Shown here piece by piece: positions 7,320 to 13,985 of a DNA stretch of 16,653 bases. Source of the stretch: JAQVEM01 sp034660395 (GTDB lineage Bacteria > Actinomycetota > Humimicrobiia > Humimicrobiales > Humimicrobiaceae); assembly GCA_034660395.1 (NCBI GenBank), contig JAYEJA010000057.1, forward strand, positions 1-16,653, written 5' to 3'. Position 1 is the stretch's first letter. Each line of letters starts with the position of its first letter. The notes beneath the pieces are model-generated. The model did not search any database, had not been told where the DNA came from, and saw only the letters and a program-made list of their open reading frames with translations. A program made the translations under genes and the position numbers.

Positions 7320-8048
7320 TTACAAAAGCATTTTCATTAGTGTTCTGGCGTTCTCTAAAGCATATGCTTCCGCATCATTATTAAAATAGACGTAATTTTC
7401 TATATTTTTATTCAAATTTTTTTTAATAAATGCAGCAACTTTTTTTAGCTCTTCTTTTGAGTAGCATGAACGGTAAAGCTCACCTGAACCATGCATCCTT
7501 ATATAGCAGAGATTTGAAGTAACTGCTTCCCTGTAGGGAAACCCCGGCGATGACGAAATAACCACACCGCAGTTATGTTTTTCAAGCAGTTTATATATAT
7601 CTTCCATAAACCAGCTTTCTTCCCTGAATTCAAATGCATATTTATATTTTTCAGGGAGCAGCCCCAGGAATTTTTTAAACACTTCCTTATCTTTTTTTAG
7701 ATTGGGCGGCAGCTGGAATAAAAAGGGGCCCAGCTTTTTGCCAAGTTCGCCAGCCGGTTTAAATAATCTTTCAAGGGGTTCCCTGCAGTCTTTAAGCCTT
7801 TTTATATGGGTAATATATCTTGAAGCTTTTACCGAAAAAATAAAGTCCTTTTTAGTTTTCTTATTCCAGTTTTCAAATGTTTTTTGCCTGGGCAGATGGT
7901 AAAAGCTGCTGTTTATCTCCACAGTACCGAATTCCTTCGAGTAGCAGGCAAGCCAATTATTTTTTTTAACCTCCTCCGGATAAAACTTTCCTATCCAGTG
8001 GTCATAGCTCCATCCTGAAGTTCCTATGTGGGTTAAATTATTAACCAT
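7320..8048 (-). CDS. DUF72 (YecE-like) family protein
   Basis: A 242-residue protein with the diagnostic DUF72 features: GTSGWSYDHWIGKFYPE (9-25) at the N-terminus, FGTVEINSSFYHLP (40-53), FIFSVKASRYITHIKRLKD (68-86), LGPFLFQLPP (105-114), YAFEFREESWF (135-145) and YIRMHGSGELY (177-187), ending with YVYFNNDAEAYALENA. The family forms a TIM-barrel-like fold with conserved acidic and His residues near the barrel mouth. Its biochemical role is not established. Length is normal and no key motif is missing. The ATG follows an AT-rich stretch without a Shine-Dalgarno. It lies 64 bp downstream of the glycosyltransferase start on the same strand, and whether they are co-transcribed is unclear. Confidence 0.92.
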   Translation of the reverse strand: MVNNLTHIGTSGWSYDHWIGKFYPEEVKKNNWLACYSKEFGTVEINSSFYHLPRQKTFENWNKKTKKDFIFSVKASRYITHIKRLKDCREPLERLFKPAGELGKKLGPFLFQLPPNLKKDKEVFKKFLGLLPEKYKYAFEFREESWFMEDIYKLLEKHNCGVVISSSPGFPYREAVTSNLCYIRMHGSGELYRSCYSKEELKKVAAFIKKNLNKNIENYVYFNNDAEAYALENARTLMKMLL

Positions 8049-8139
8049 ATTAATAATAAATTTAAAAAATTATAAATCTTTCTAATTAATATAATAAATT
8101 AACCCTGTAAAAATTTATACTCCAATCTCAATAAAATAA

Positions 8140-8187
8140 ATTAAAAAGCCCCCTAAAAATATTTCTATTTCAAGAGGACTTTTTAAT
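8140..8187 (-). terminator. intrinsic terminator of fba
   Basis: ATTAAAAAGCCCCCT (8140-8154) pairs with AGAGGACTTTTTAAT (8173-8187) at 13 of 15 positions around an 18-nt loop. On the minus strand the 3' arm ends in GGGGGC followed by TTTTTAATTTATTTT, the U-rich tail expected after the fba gene, which stops at 8247. The A-run on the 5' side means it could also act on the plus strand. Confidence 0.8.
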
Positions 8188-8246
8188 TTTCAATTTTTTT
8201 AAAAGAAAATAATTCCTTTTTTAACAGCTGTCTTTTAAATTCTGAC

Positions 8247-9239
8247 TTATTTATATTCTTCCTTTATGTCCTCTATTGTCATTGGCTCATAGTCACCTGC
8301 ATGACCTGCGGTCCCGAAATCAACCATTTTACTCCTGACTGTCTGATATACCGCTTCCCTTGCTTCACCGAAATATGACCTCGGGTCAAAAGCATCAAGA
8401 TGCTCGCTTAAATATTTCCTGACTGCACCGGTCATTGCCAGTCTTCCATCGGTATCTACGTTTATTTTCCTGATTCCTCTTTTTATAGCTTCCTGGATAC
8501 TGGGTATGGGAACTCCCATGGTTTTTTCCAGCTTGCCGCCATGCTCATTTATAACTGCGATAAGCTCTGGCGGAACTGATGAAGAACCATGCATTACCAG
8601 GGGAATGTCAGGTATCTTTTTTACTACTTCATTAACTATATCCAGGGCAAGTTTTGGCTCTGATTTAAATTTATATGCACCATGGCTTGTTCCGATTGCC
8701 AGTGCAAGAGCGTCAACACCGGTAAGCTCTATAAATTTTACCGCATCATCTGGATTGGTAAGTTTTACTATCCCTGAGCCAACACCGTCTTCTATGCCCC
8801 CGAGAGTTCCGAGTTCTCCTTCAACGGTTACCCCGAACTTATGGGCATAATCAACTACCGATTTCGTTACGGCAACATTTTCTTCAAATGTTGTAGGCGT
8901 CTTAGCATCTTCTTTTAATGAGCCATCCATCATAACTGATGTAAAGCCCAGTGCAATTGCCTGCTTGCAGGATTCCAGACCATTCCCATGGTCAAGATGC
9001 AGCACAATTGGTATACCTGGATTATCCTCAACTGCAGCTGCTGCAAGATGCTTGATATAAACCATATTGGTATACTTTAAAGCTCCCCTGCTTGCCTGGA
9101 TAATTACCGGCGATTTTGTTTCCTTCGCTGCCCTCATTATCCCCTGTATCTGTTCCATATTATTGACATTGTAAGCTCCCACTCCATAGCCCGCTTTTGC
9201 TGCTTCATCCAGCACTTGTTTCATTGGTACTAACGGCAT
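8247..9239 (-). CDS. fba: class II fructose-1,6-bisphosphate aldolase
   Basis: A 330-residue cytoplasmic glycolysis/gluconeogenesis enzyme that interconverts fructose-1,6-bisphosphate with glyceraldehyde-3-phosphate and dihydroxyacetone phosphate. Class II hallmarks are complete: VLHLDHG (79-85) with catalytic Asp83 and zinc-ligand His84, TVEGELG (138-144), AIGTSHGAYK (181-190) with His186, VMHGSSSVP (215-223) with His217, and GIRKINVDTDGRLA (255-268), which binds substrate phosphate. N-terminal GAYNVNN (21-27) is also typical. Length fits the longer bacterial class IIB-like forms. AAAGGAGGAG sits 4-5 nt before ATG 9239, the strongest ribosome binding site in the window along with that of the RRM gene, as expected for a highly expressed enzyme. 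It appears monocistronic, with its own terminator. Confidence 0.97.
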   Translation of the reverse strand: MPLVPMKQVLDEAAKAGYGVGAYNVNNMEQIQGIMRAAKETKSPVIIQASRGALKYTNMVYIKHLAAAAVEDNPGIPIVLHLDHGNGLESCKQAIALGFTSVMMDGSLKEDAKTPTTFEENVAVTKSVVDYAHKFGVTVEGELGTLGGIEDGVGSGIVKLTNPDDAVKFIELTGVDALALAIGTSHGAYKFKSEPKLALDIVNEVVKKIPDIPLVMHGSSSVPPELIAVINEHGGKLEKTMGVPIPSIQEAIKRGIRKINVDTDGRLAMTGAVRKYLSEHLDAFDPRSYFGEAREAVYQTVRSKMVDFGTAGHAGDYEPMTIEDIKEEYK

Positions 9240-9284
9240 TACTCCTCCTTTAAATAAATATGTTTAAAATGTTAATTTTTATAA

Positions 9285-9304
9285 GACTCGCCCCGACTCG
9301 CCCC
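9285..9304. repeat. GC-rich 10-bp tandem repeat in the fba leader
   Basis: GACTCGCCCC occurs twice head to tail (9285-9294 and 9295-9304), followed by the near-palindrome CCCCCGGGC. It forms a GC island in an otherwise AT-rich 150-bp gap between fba and the GAF-ANTAR gene. Upstream of it for fba, ATTATA (9321-9326) reads as TATAAT on the minus strand, which would place the repeat in the transcribed leader. Confidence 0.5.
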
Positions 9305-9389
9305 CGGGCAAATCTTAACAATTATATCACTTATATCACCAAAAAAAATATTTTCTATAGGCATTTTAAAAATATTGGGAATCTGGCTA

Positions 9390-9971
9390 TTAGAGTCTCT
9401 TCATATCATGGGAAAGGATTATGACTTCCGCTACTTCTCTCATTGATTTGCGGCTGTCCATTGCAAATTTTTGTATTTTTCTAAAAGATTGTTCTTCGCT
9501 CAAACCCTGTTCTTTCATAAGTATCCCTTTTGCGCGCTCGACTGCCTTCCTTGTTTCAAGTTCTTCCCTTGTTACCCTGGTTTCTACCACCAGACGGTAA
9601 TTCTCAATCACTATAGCTGCCTGGTCTGCCACCGTCTTTAGAATATTTACTTCGTAATCACTGAATTCATGCGGCTCGGAAGTATATACATTAAGCGCCC
9701 CTATTACCTTACCTTTCACATGAAGCGGGACGCATAGAAGTGAAGCAAGTCCTTCTTTCCTGGCTATGTCTTTATTCCTGTAAACTTTGTTTTCAAGTAT
9801 ATTATATACGGTTATCGGCTTATTTCCTTCTACAACTCTCCCGGCAATTCCTTCACCGGGCTTCAAAGGATTCTTATTGATATATTCCCTGCTTATGCTC
9901 TGGGTAGCCTTGATTGTCAGTTCATTTTTTACAGGGTCAAGAAGCATAAGAGAGCATATCCTGGATCCCAT
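9390..9971 (-). CDS. GAF-ANTAR signalling/antitermination protein (N-terminus disrupted)
   Basis: From ATG 9971 the product is 193 residues: most of a GAF domain (1-125; GEGIAGRVVEGNKPI at 39-53, LLCVPLHVKGKVIGALNVY at 78-96), then an ANTAR domain (about 134-186) with ETRKAVERAKGILMKEQGLSE. ANTAR domains bind paired hairpins in mRNA leaders and prevent termination; GAF domains sense small molecules or redox state. The frame stays open upstream of ATG 9971, and its translation (IEHAQDIIEALSKISGAITSD, then LYLEDILQ) is the expected first GAF helix. No ATG, GTG or TTG occurs in that frame before a TGA at about 10125. ATG 10105 would join it if one A were added in, or a -1 slip occurred on, the A5 run at 10094-10090, giving 238 residues. 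The true N-terminus is therefore probably near 10105, and the gene is either frameshifted, mis-sequenced or unconventionally started. Confidence 0.85.
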   Translation of the reverse strand: MGSRICSLMLLDPVKNELTIKATQSISREYINKNPLKPGEGIAGRVVEGNKPITVYNILENKVYRNKDIARKEGLASLLCVPLHVKGKVIGALNVYTSEPHEFSDYEVNILKTVADQAAIVIENYRLVVETRVTREELETRKAVERAKGILMKEQGLSEEQSFRKIQKFAMDSRKSMREVAEVIILSHDMKRL

Positions 9972-10251
9972 GACCTCGGCGGTAACTGTTATTATTAGCT
10001 GGAGGATATCTTCAAGATAAAGGTCAGAAGTTATTGCCCCACTTATTTTAGACAGTGCTTCTATTATATCCTGCGCGTGTTCTATTTCCTTTTTATTATT
10101 GTCATCCGTTAAACCACACTCTCATCCTGTATTAAGATTAAAAAGCTTATCTCCCTTAAATTCTGCTCTATTATATACGAGTTAAAAAATTGAATAAAGA
10201 TTATAGTTAATTTAAAAAATTTGCAGCATGCCTTTAAGTCTGCTGCGGGTA

Positions 10252-10280
10252 TTTACAAAAAACCGCAATATAGATAAAAT
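10252..10280 (+). promoter_or_regulatory. probable promoter of tRNA-Glu
   Basis: TTTACA (10252-10257) and TAAAAT (10275-10280) are 17 bp apart. The predicted transcription start lies about 25 nt before the tRNA at 10312. A GCAGCA/TGCTGC inverted repeat (10223-10228/10241-10246) lies just upstream. Confidence 0.5.
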
Positions 10281-10311
10281 CCAGAGAGTCAGTAAGTAAT
10301 TAATGAAATGT

Positions 10312-10386
10312 GGCGCATTCGTCTAGTGGTTAGGACATAGCCCTCTCAAGGCTAAAACAGGGGTTCAAGTCCCCTATGCGCTACCA
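10312..10386 (+). tRNA. tRNA-Glu(CTC)
   Basis: A full cloverleaf of 75 nt including encoded CCA. Acceptor GGCGCAT pairs with ATGCGCT (one terminal G-U). The D-arm holds TAGTGGTTAGGA, and the anticodon stem TAGCC/GGCTA encloses CTCTCAA, with T33 and anticodon CTC. The T-arm is GGGGTTCAAGTCCCC. The CTC anticodon and the G1-U72 variant are the only departures from a common bacterial tRNA-Glu. It reads GAG codons. Confidence 0.95.
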
Positions 10387-10440
10387 TATTAATACTTATA
10401 TTAAAATATTAATATAGTAATTTATATGTAAATTAGTTAT

Positions 10441-10465
10441 GGTTCGAATCCTCCCTCCCCAGCCA
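10441..10465 (+). other. 3' fragment of a tRNA-Gln-type gene (candidate integration-site scar)
   Basis: The 25 nt starting GGTTCGAATCC and ending CTCCCCAGCCA are the T-loop, 3' T-stem, 3' acceptor strand, discriminator G and CCA of a tRNA. The matching 5' acceptor (TGGGGAG) and anticodon arm are absent: the preceding 54 nt are AT-rich, and only the two G's next to the T-loop can pair. A TGGGG...CCCCAG end with U1-A72 and G73 is typical of tRNA-Gln, which often follows tRNA-Glu. Integrases of mobile elements commonly cross over in this part of tRNA genes and leave such a 3' copy. Toxin-antitoxin and defence-like genes start directly after it. Confidence 0.7.
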
Positions 10466-10501
10466 ACTTTCACTTTTTGCAAAATCATAAGAGGTTGCCC
10501 C

Positions 10502-10514
10502 GGCGCGCTGCGCC
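10502..10514. repeat. small GC-rich hairpin GGCGC-GCT-GCGCC
   Basis: A perfect 5-bp stem with a 3-nt loop sits inside a GC-rich patch (about 10493-10520), just downstream of the tRNA fragment and upstream of the Fic gene. It could be part of an element end. No second copy is visible in the window. Confidence 0.35.
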
Positions 10515-10590
10515 TCCCCATGGTATTTTTCTGCTATGATAGATTGCGGAGAATAACAATTATAATCTCTGCATATAATGCGGTGAATAC

Positions 10591-10619
10591 TTGACTGTTT
10601 ATATAATTATTGATATATT
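10591..10619 (+). promoter_or_regulatory. promoter of the fic gene
   Basis: TTGACT (10591-10596), a 17-bp spacer and TATATT (10614-10619) make a near-consensus sigma-70-type promoter. Transcription would begin near 10626, just before GGAG (10635-10638) and ATG 10646. Starting translation at the upstream in-frame TTG 10610 would place the start codon inside the promoter, which argues for ATG 10646. Confidence 0.65.
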
Positions 10620-10645
10620 TACTATTAAAAATATGGAGACTGAAT

Positions 10646-11797
10646 ATGTATATATATGAACGCCCCGATTGGCCCGAATTTAAATGGACTACTGATGAAG
10701 TGCTGACATCATTGATAGAAGTAAGGAATTTACAGGGTAGAGTTGTTGGTCAGATGGGAGCACTGGGGTTTAATCTGAAGAATCAAGCGAATTTAGAGAT
10801 CCTTACACAAGATGTATTAAGATCATCAGAAATTGAAGGGGAATTATTAAATCCTGAGCAAGTTCGTTCATCAATTGTCCGCCAGTTAGGATTAGATATT
10901 TCAGGATTAGTCCATTCTGATAGAAATGTAGATGGTGTGGTTGAAATGATGATTGATGCTACTGAAAATTTTAATAAATCATTAAATAAACAGAGACTTT
11001 TCGGCTGGCATAATGCATTATTTCCAACAGGATATAGTGGAATGCATAAAGTGCTTGTTGGGAAATGGAGAGATGATTCGACAGGTCCTATGCAAGTTGT
11101 TTCAGGACCAATAGGAAAAGAAAAAATTCATTATCAAGCACCATCTTCAAGTTGTTTGGAAAAAGAAATGAAAAAATTTCTAGAATGGCTTAATCATCGC
11201 CAGGATACCGATCTAGTAATAAAAGCAGCTTTGGCACACTTATGGTTTGTAACACTTCATCCATTTGAAGACGGAAATGGCCGGATCGCTCGTGCGTTAA
11301 CAGATATGATCTTAGCTCGATCGGATGGACAGTCTTACCGGTTCTATAGTATGTCGGCACAAATAAGAAACGAGAGAAAACAATATTATGATATTTTAGA
11401 ACAAACACAAAAAGGAGAGCTTGATGTTACAGAATGGTTGCAATGGTTTTTATATTGTTTGTTGAATGCCTTAAAATTATCTAAAAAAATATTAAAAAAG
11501 GTGATTTTTAAACATAAATTCTGGACCAATAATACTTCAAGAATTGAAAATGAAAGACAAAAAAAGATATTAAATAAATTATTAGATGGATTTGATGGAA
11601 AACTAACAAGTTCTAAATGGGCAAAGATCGGAAAGTGCTCACAGGATACAGCACTTAGAGATATTAAAGATTTAATTGATAAACAAATATTATATAAATT
11701 ACCAGAGGGTGGAAGAAGCACGGAATATGCTTTAATAAAAAAGTCATATAAGTCAACAGAGGAATTAATGAAATATAAAAATCAGAATAAATTATAG
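10646..11797 (+). CDS. Fic-family AMPylase (class II, DUF4172-type N-terminus)
   Basis: A 383-residue protein. The N-terminal domain (1-85) resembles DUF4172. It contains SSEIEG (60-65), which fits the inhibitory-helix motif [S/T]xxxE[G/N], so the enzyme should be autoinhibited by its own N-terminus (class II). The Fic core includes HYQAPSSS (162-169) and the catalytic HPFEDGNGRIAR (205-216), an intact HPFx[D/E]GNGRxxR motif, so it should transfer AMP from ATP to a protein hydroxyl. The C-terminal part (about 305-365) is a winged-helix-like segment (WAKIGKCSQDTALRDIKDL, then RSTEYAL), common in this subfamily. GGAG lies 7 nt before ATG. No separate antitoxin gene is needed for class II. Its target is unknown. 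It lies just inside the tRNA-scar boundary, and its codon use looks more AT-rich than that of the housekeeping genes. Confidence 0.95.
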   Translation: MYIYERPDWPEFKWTTDEVLTSLIEVRNLQGRVVGQMGALGFNLKNQANLEILTQDVLRSSEIEGELLNPEQVRSSIVRQLGLDISGLVHSDRNVDGVVEMMIDATENFNKSLNKQRLFGWHNALFPTGYSGMHKVLVGKWRDDSTGPMQVVSGPIGKEKIHYQAPSSSCLEKEMKKFLEWLNHRQDTDLVIKAALAHLWFVTLHPFEDGNGRIARALTDMILARSDGQSYRFYSMSAQIRNERKQYYDILEQTQKGELDVTEWLQWFLYCLLNALKLSKKILKKVIFKHKFWTNNTSRIENERQKKILNKLLDGFDGKLTSSKWAKIGKCSQDTALRDIKDLIDKQILYKLPEGGRSTEYALIKKSYKSTEELMKYKNQNKL

Positions 11798-12198
11798 GAT
11801 ATGCTCATGAGGATGAGTGCCCAAATTTAAGTTAGAAGCATCACACTAAATGTGTTGATATATCCCCAAACGGCGATGAAAAAGAAGCAGGGAAAGGCGG
11901 GGCGGAATTCCCCCCGGGCCCCCTTTCCGCCCCGGCTGCATTTTGGAGCAGGTCCTTGGAAAAAAACTGGAGAGATGATCTATCTGTTTTGCTCGGCAAT
12001 TATGGAGGCTGGACGGAATCATTGGGGCAGGTTTTAAAAATCTATTTTCGGATTTTCCATAAAAAAAGTTCGAACTTCGGCCAGAAAACACAGCCAGAAT
12101 CAGCTTTTAAAACTCTTATTGAAATTAGTGAGGTTGGTCGCTTTTTCTATTACACAGATTGATTTGTTTTGAAGTCAATATATTCTTTATCTAAGAAA
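11798..12198. other. gene-poor region between fic and higB with GC-rich hairpin
   Basis: This 400-bp stretch holds no gene I can support. At 11890-11940 it is about three quarters G+C, in strong contrast to its surroundings. GGGGCGGAA (11899-11907) and TTCCGCCCC (11925-11933) form a 9-bp perfect stem around a C/G-only-type loop. Plus-strand frames at 11852-12037 and 11956-12162 (68 residues, SVLLGNYGGWTESLGQVLK...) are open but match no family I know and have no convincing ribosome binding site. ACAC/GTGT and AGTTCGAACT are small dyads. It looks like remnant or non-coding mobile DNA. Confidence 0.4.
11899..11933. repeat. GC-rich inverted repeat
   Basis: Arms GGGGCGGAA (11899-11907) and TTCCGCCCC (11925-11933) are exact complements across 17 nt. 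There is no T tract, so it is not an intrinsic terminator. Base composition is unlike anything else nearby, suggesting transferred DNA or a small repeat element. Confidence 0.5.
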
Positions 12199-12236
12199 TA
12201 TTAACGTTTGACATTATTAACGCAATACGTTAATAT
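12199..12236 (+). promoter_or_regulatory. higBA promoter with HigA-type operator
   Basis: TTGACA (12208-12213), a 17-bp spacer and TAATAT (12231-12236) form a strong promoter just before higB (ATG 12243). TATTAACG (12215-12222) and CGTTAATA (12228-12235) are perfect 8-bp inverted arms around CAATA, lying between -35 and -10. An extra copy of the half-site, TATTAACG, is at 12199-12206, 16 bp upstream on the same strand. This is a classic autorepressed toxin-antitoxin layout. Only about 6 nt would remain before the ATG, so the higB message is nearly leaderless. Confidence 0.75.
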
Positions 12237-12242
12237 CATTTT

Positions 12243-12524
12243 ATGATAATTTCTTTCAAAGATAAAGAGACCGAAAAGATCTGGAATCAGGAATATTCTA
12301 AGAAACTACCTCTAGAGATACAAAGAATCGGTCTTAGGAAATTAATCATTATTAACAGAGCGAAAGATTTAAATGATTTAAAAGTACCTCCTGGAAATAA
12401 AATGGAAAAATTGGAGGGAAACAGAAAAGGTCAACACAGCATAAGGATAAATGACCAGTGGAGAATATGTTTTTATTGGGAACATGGAACTGATAGTTCG
12501 GTAGAAATAACTGATTATCATTAG
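12243..12524 (+). CDS. higB: HigB-type RelE-superfamily toxin
   Basis: A 93-residue protein of the RelE/ParE superfamily, HigB branch (killer-type). The C-terminal core LEGNRKGQHSIRINDQWRICFYW (about 59-81) is the characteristic HigB strand pair, with the basic residues that act on ribosome-bound mRNA. LPLEIQRIGLRKLIIINRAKDLNDLKVPPGNKMEKL (about 23-58) is the helical part. HigB toxins cut mRNA on the ribosome. Toxin-before-antitoxin order, 12-bp spacing to higA and the shared palindromic promoter match the higBA class. All expected regions are present, so it is probably intact. Confidence 0.92.
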   Translation: MIISFKDKETEKIWNQEYSKKLPLEIQRIGLRKLIIINRAKDLNDLKVPPGNKMEKLEGNRKGQHSIRINDQWRICFYWEHGTDSSVEITDYH

Positions 12525-12536
12525 GAGGAAAATATT

Positions 12537-12824
12537 ATGAAAAAAATTAAAAATATAACACCAGGAGAAATACTTTTAGAAGAGTTTCTTACACCGCTAA
12601 GAATTACTGCGTATAGGCTATCCAAGGATACAGGAATGCCTGCTACCCGGATATCCCAGATACTTAAGGGAAAACGTAGGATAACAGCAGACACAGCTTT
12701 AAGGCTGTCCAGATATTTTGGAAACTCTGCAGATTTCTGGATGGGAATACAGGATGAATTTGATTTAAGAGAAGAAGAGGAGAGAATTATAGTTGAGCTA
12801 AAAAGGATACCCAAAGCTGTTTAA
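12537..12824 (+). CDS. higA: HigA-type XRE-family antitoxin/repressor
   Basis: A 95-residue protein with an XRE helix-turn-helix: TPGEILLEEFLTPLRITAYRLSKDTGMP (8-35) followed by the recognition segment ATRISQILKGKRRITADTALRLSRYFGNSADFW (36-68), the standard HigA/VapI signature. The C-terminal helix (DLREEEERIIVELKRI) probably contacts the toxin or the second subunit. AGGAGG at 12523-12528, overlapping the end of higB, is 8 nt from ATG, so antitoxin translation is efficient. It should neutralise HigB and repress the promoter at 12199-12236. Confidence 0.95.
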   Translation: MKKIKNITPGEILLEEFLTPLRITAYRLSKDTGMPATRISQILKGKRRITADTALRLSRYFGNSADFWMGIQDEFDLREEEERIIVELKRIPKAV

Positions 12825-12886
12825 GTATTTTCTATTGTTGTTTCTTTATTGCAGTATTAAATGAATTAACTAACTCTTTCAAAATT

Positions 12887-12916
12887 GGTTCGAAATTTCG
12901 CAACCCGGGCCAGCCA
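12887..12916 (+). other. possible second tRNA-3'-end-like relic
   Basis: GGTTCGAA (12887-12894) and CCAGCCA (12910-12916) are the same first 8 and last 7 bases as in the tRNA fragment at 10441-10465, but the middle differs and is 5 nt longer. No cloverleaf fits around it. It could mark the other side of a 2.4-kb segment carrying fic and higBA, or be chance. The 185-bp gap 12825-13009 otherwise holds only a short AGCAG/CTGCT dyad. Confidence 0.2.
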
Positions 12917-13009
12917 GATAATACTTTAAGCAAATTTCAACTTATTGAGCAGTAGCATATCGCTGCTTATATGGTTCCAACTATTTTTTATTTGGACTAC
13001 CAACGATAA

Positions 13010-13669
13010 TTATAGTTCCAGAAGATTATCATTAAGAAATTTATCAATAATTTTCTTTTGCTTCTTTGATAAGCTTTCATAAAGGTTTATTAATTTCCCG
13101 TATTCAGACCTGGATTCTTTAATTTTTTCTAATAAATTTTCTATACTCAGGTAATCTTTTTCTGCTTTTTTCTTTCTCTTATAATTTATAATGATCTTTT
13201 GTAATAGATAAGTTTGAGGAGTCGGTACAATCAATGTGATGTTTTTAATTTCTATAGTTTTGCTATTGTCTATCAATATATCAGTATGCCTCAGTCCTTC
13301 CGCTTTAATTCCAAAAGATGGAACATTATAAGTTTCTGATTGCCCCTTTCCGATTTCTCTTACTATAAATTCTATTTCCAGATCTTTTCCCTTTAAAAAT
13401 TTAAAAACACCACTAATATAATCGATTTCAGTTTCAAATCCTTCATTTTCTAAAATTTCTACAAGATTTATTCTCTTTCTGGGTTTGTTTATATTTTTTA
13501 TTAAGAAATCAATGTCCCTTGTCTTCAGATTAGCTTTAAAATTTTTTAGGAGGCCCGATTTTTCGTAAATATATTCAGCCCAGCTACCAATTAAAATGAC
13601 GTTCTTAAGAACCTCATTTTTATTTAATACTTTAATTGTTTCCCAGAATTCTTGCTTTATATCATTCAT
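13010..13669 (-). CDS. nucleotidyltransferase-fold protein, probable toxin-like partner
   Basis: A 219-residue protein with a minimal polymerase-beta-type nucleotidyltransferase signature: GSW (28-30) followed by TRDIDFLI (50-57), where Asp52 and Asp54 are the expected metal-binding pair. The downstream segments KDLEIEFIVRE (a third acidic strand, Glu/Asp positions) and GIKAEGLRHTDIL fit the NTP_transf_8/GrbP-like and AbiEii-like groups better than the MNT group. The C-terminal 70 residues are Lys-rich and helical. ATG overlaps the upstream gene's stop as ATGA (13669-13666), so the two products are made together, a layout common in toxin-antitoxin pairs. The reaction and substrate are unknown; nucleotide transfer to tRNA, protein or a small molecule is possible. 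It differs in family from the nucleotidyltransferase at 14405-14977. Confidence 0.75.
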   Translation of the reverse strand: MNDIKQEFWETIKVLNKNEVLKNVILIGSWAEYIYEKSGLLKNFKANLKTRDIDFLIKNINKPRKRINLVEILENEGFETEIDYISGVFKFLKGKDLEIEFIVREIGKGQSETYNVPSFGIKAEGLRHTDILIDNSKTIEIKNITLIVPTPQTYLLQKIIINYKRKKKAEKDYLSIENLLEKIKESRSEYGKLINLYESLSKKQKKIIDKFLNDNLLEL

Positions 13670-13953
13670 TTAAAAGCTTTGAGATCCTTTTCTATATCTT
13701 TTAATAAATTTTGATATTTTTTTCTTTTTTTTATCTTAAATTCAAGTTCTTTTAATTCATCCGGACTACATTTTAAGTAATCTGTCTTTACTTTTTTCTT
13801 ATATCTGTAGACAAGATATGGGTATTTCCTCTTTCCTCTTTTTTTGAATATAATACTACCTTTTGGAAGTTTTTGAGTCTTTTCCATATAAAACTTTTTG
13901 ATTCTTAATAACCGCTCTTTTTCCTCTTTAAACATTTCACTTAAAACAGTCAT
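13666..13953 (-). CDS. small basic protein coupled to the nucleotidyltransferase
   Basis: A 95-residue, strongly basic protein I cannot assign to a named family. Residues 1-25 are helical (MFKEEKERLLRIKKFYMEKT), then KGSIIFKKRGKRKYPYLVYRYKKKVKTDYLKC (31-62) reads as three beta strands with alternating aromatic and basic residues, and residues 63-95 form an amphipathic, coiled-coil-like helix rich in Lys/Glu. The beta part resembles nucleic-acid-binding hairpins seen in small proteins beside nucleotidyltransferases in bacteria and archaea. It is translated first, from ATG 13953 with GAGAGG at a long spacing, and overlaps the next gene by 4 nt. By position it would be the antitoxin and DNA-binding autoregulator; this is inference. 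Confidence 0.7.
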   Translation of the reverse strand: MTVLSEMFKEEKERLLRIKKFYMEKTQKLPKGSIIFKKRGKRKYPYLVYRYKKKVKTDYLKCSPDELKELEFKIKKRKKYQNLLKDIEKDLKAFK

Positions 13954-13985
13954 TTTATTTAACTACCTCTCAATTATTTATAATT

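Noticed and set aside
8506..8850. 114-residue plus-strand open frame in fba
   Set aside because: Entirely antisense to a highly conserved enzyme gene; Ser/Pro-rich without a domain.
10610..10645. Upstream TTG start for the Fic protein
   Set aside because: It lies inside the TTGACT-17-TATATT promoter; ATG 10646 has a proper GGAG site.
11852..12162. Two overlapping open frames between fic and higB as genes
   Set aside because: They cross the GC-rich hairpin, have no ribosome binding site and no similarity I recognise. Best read as chance or remnant frames.
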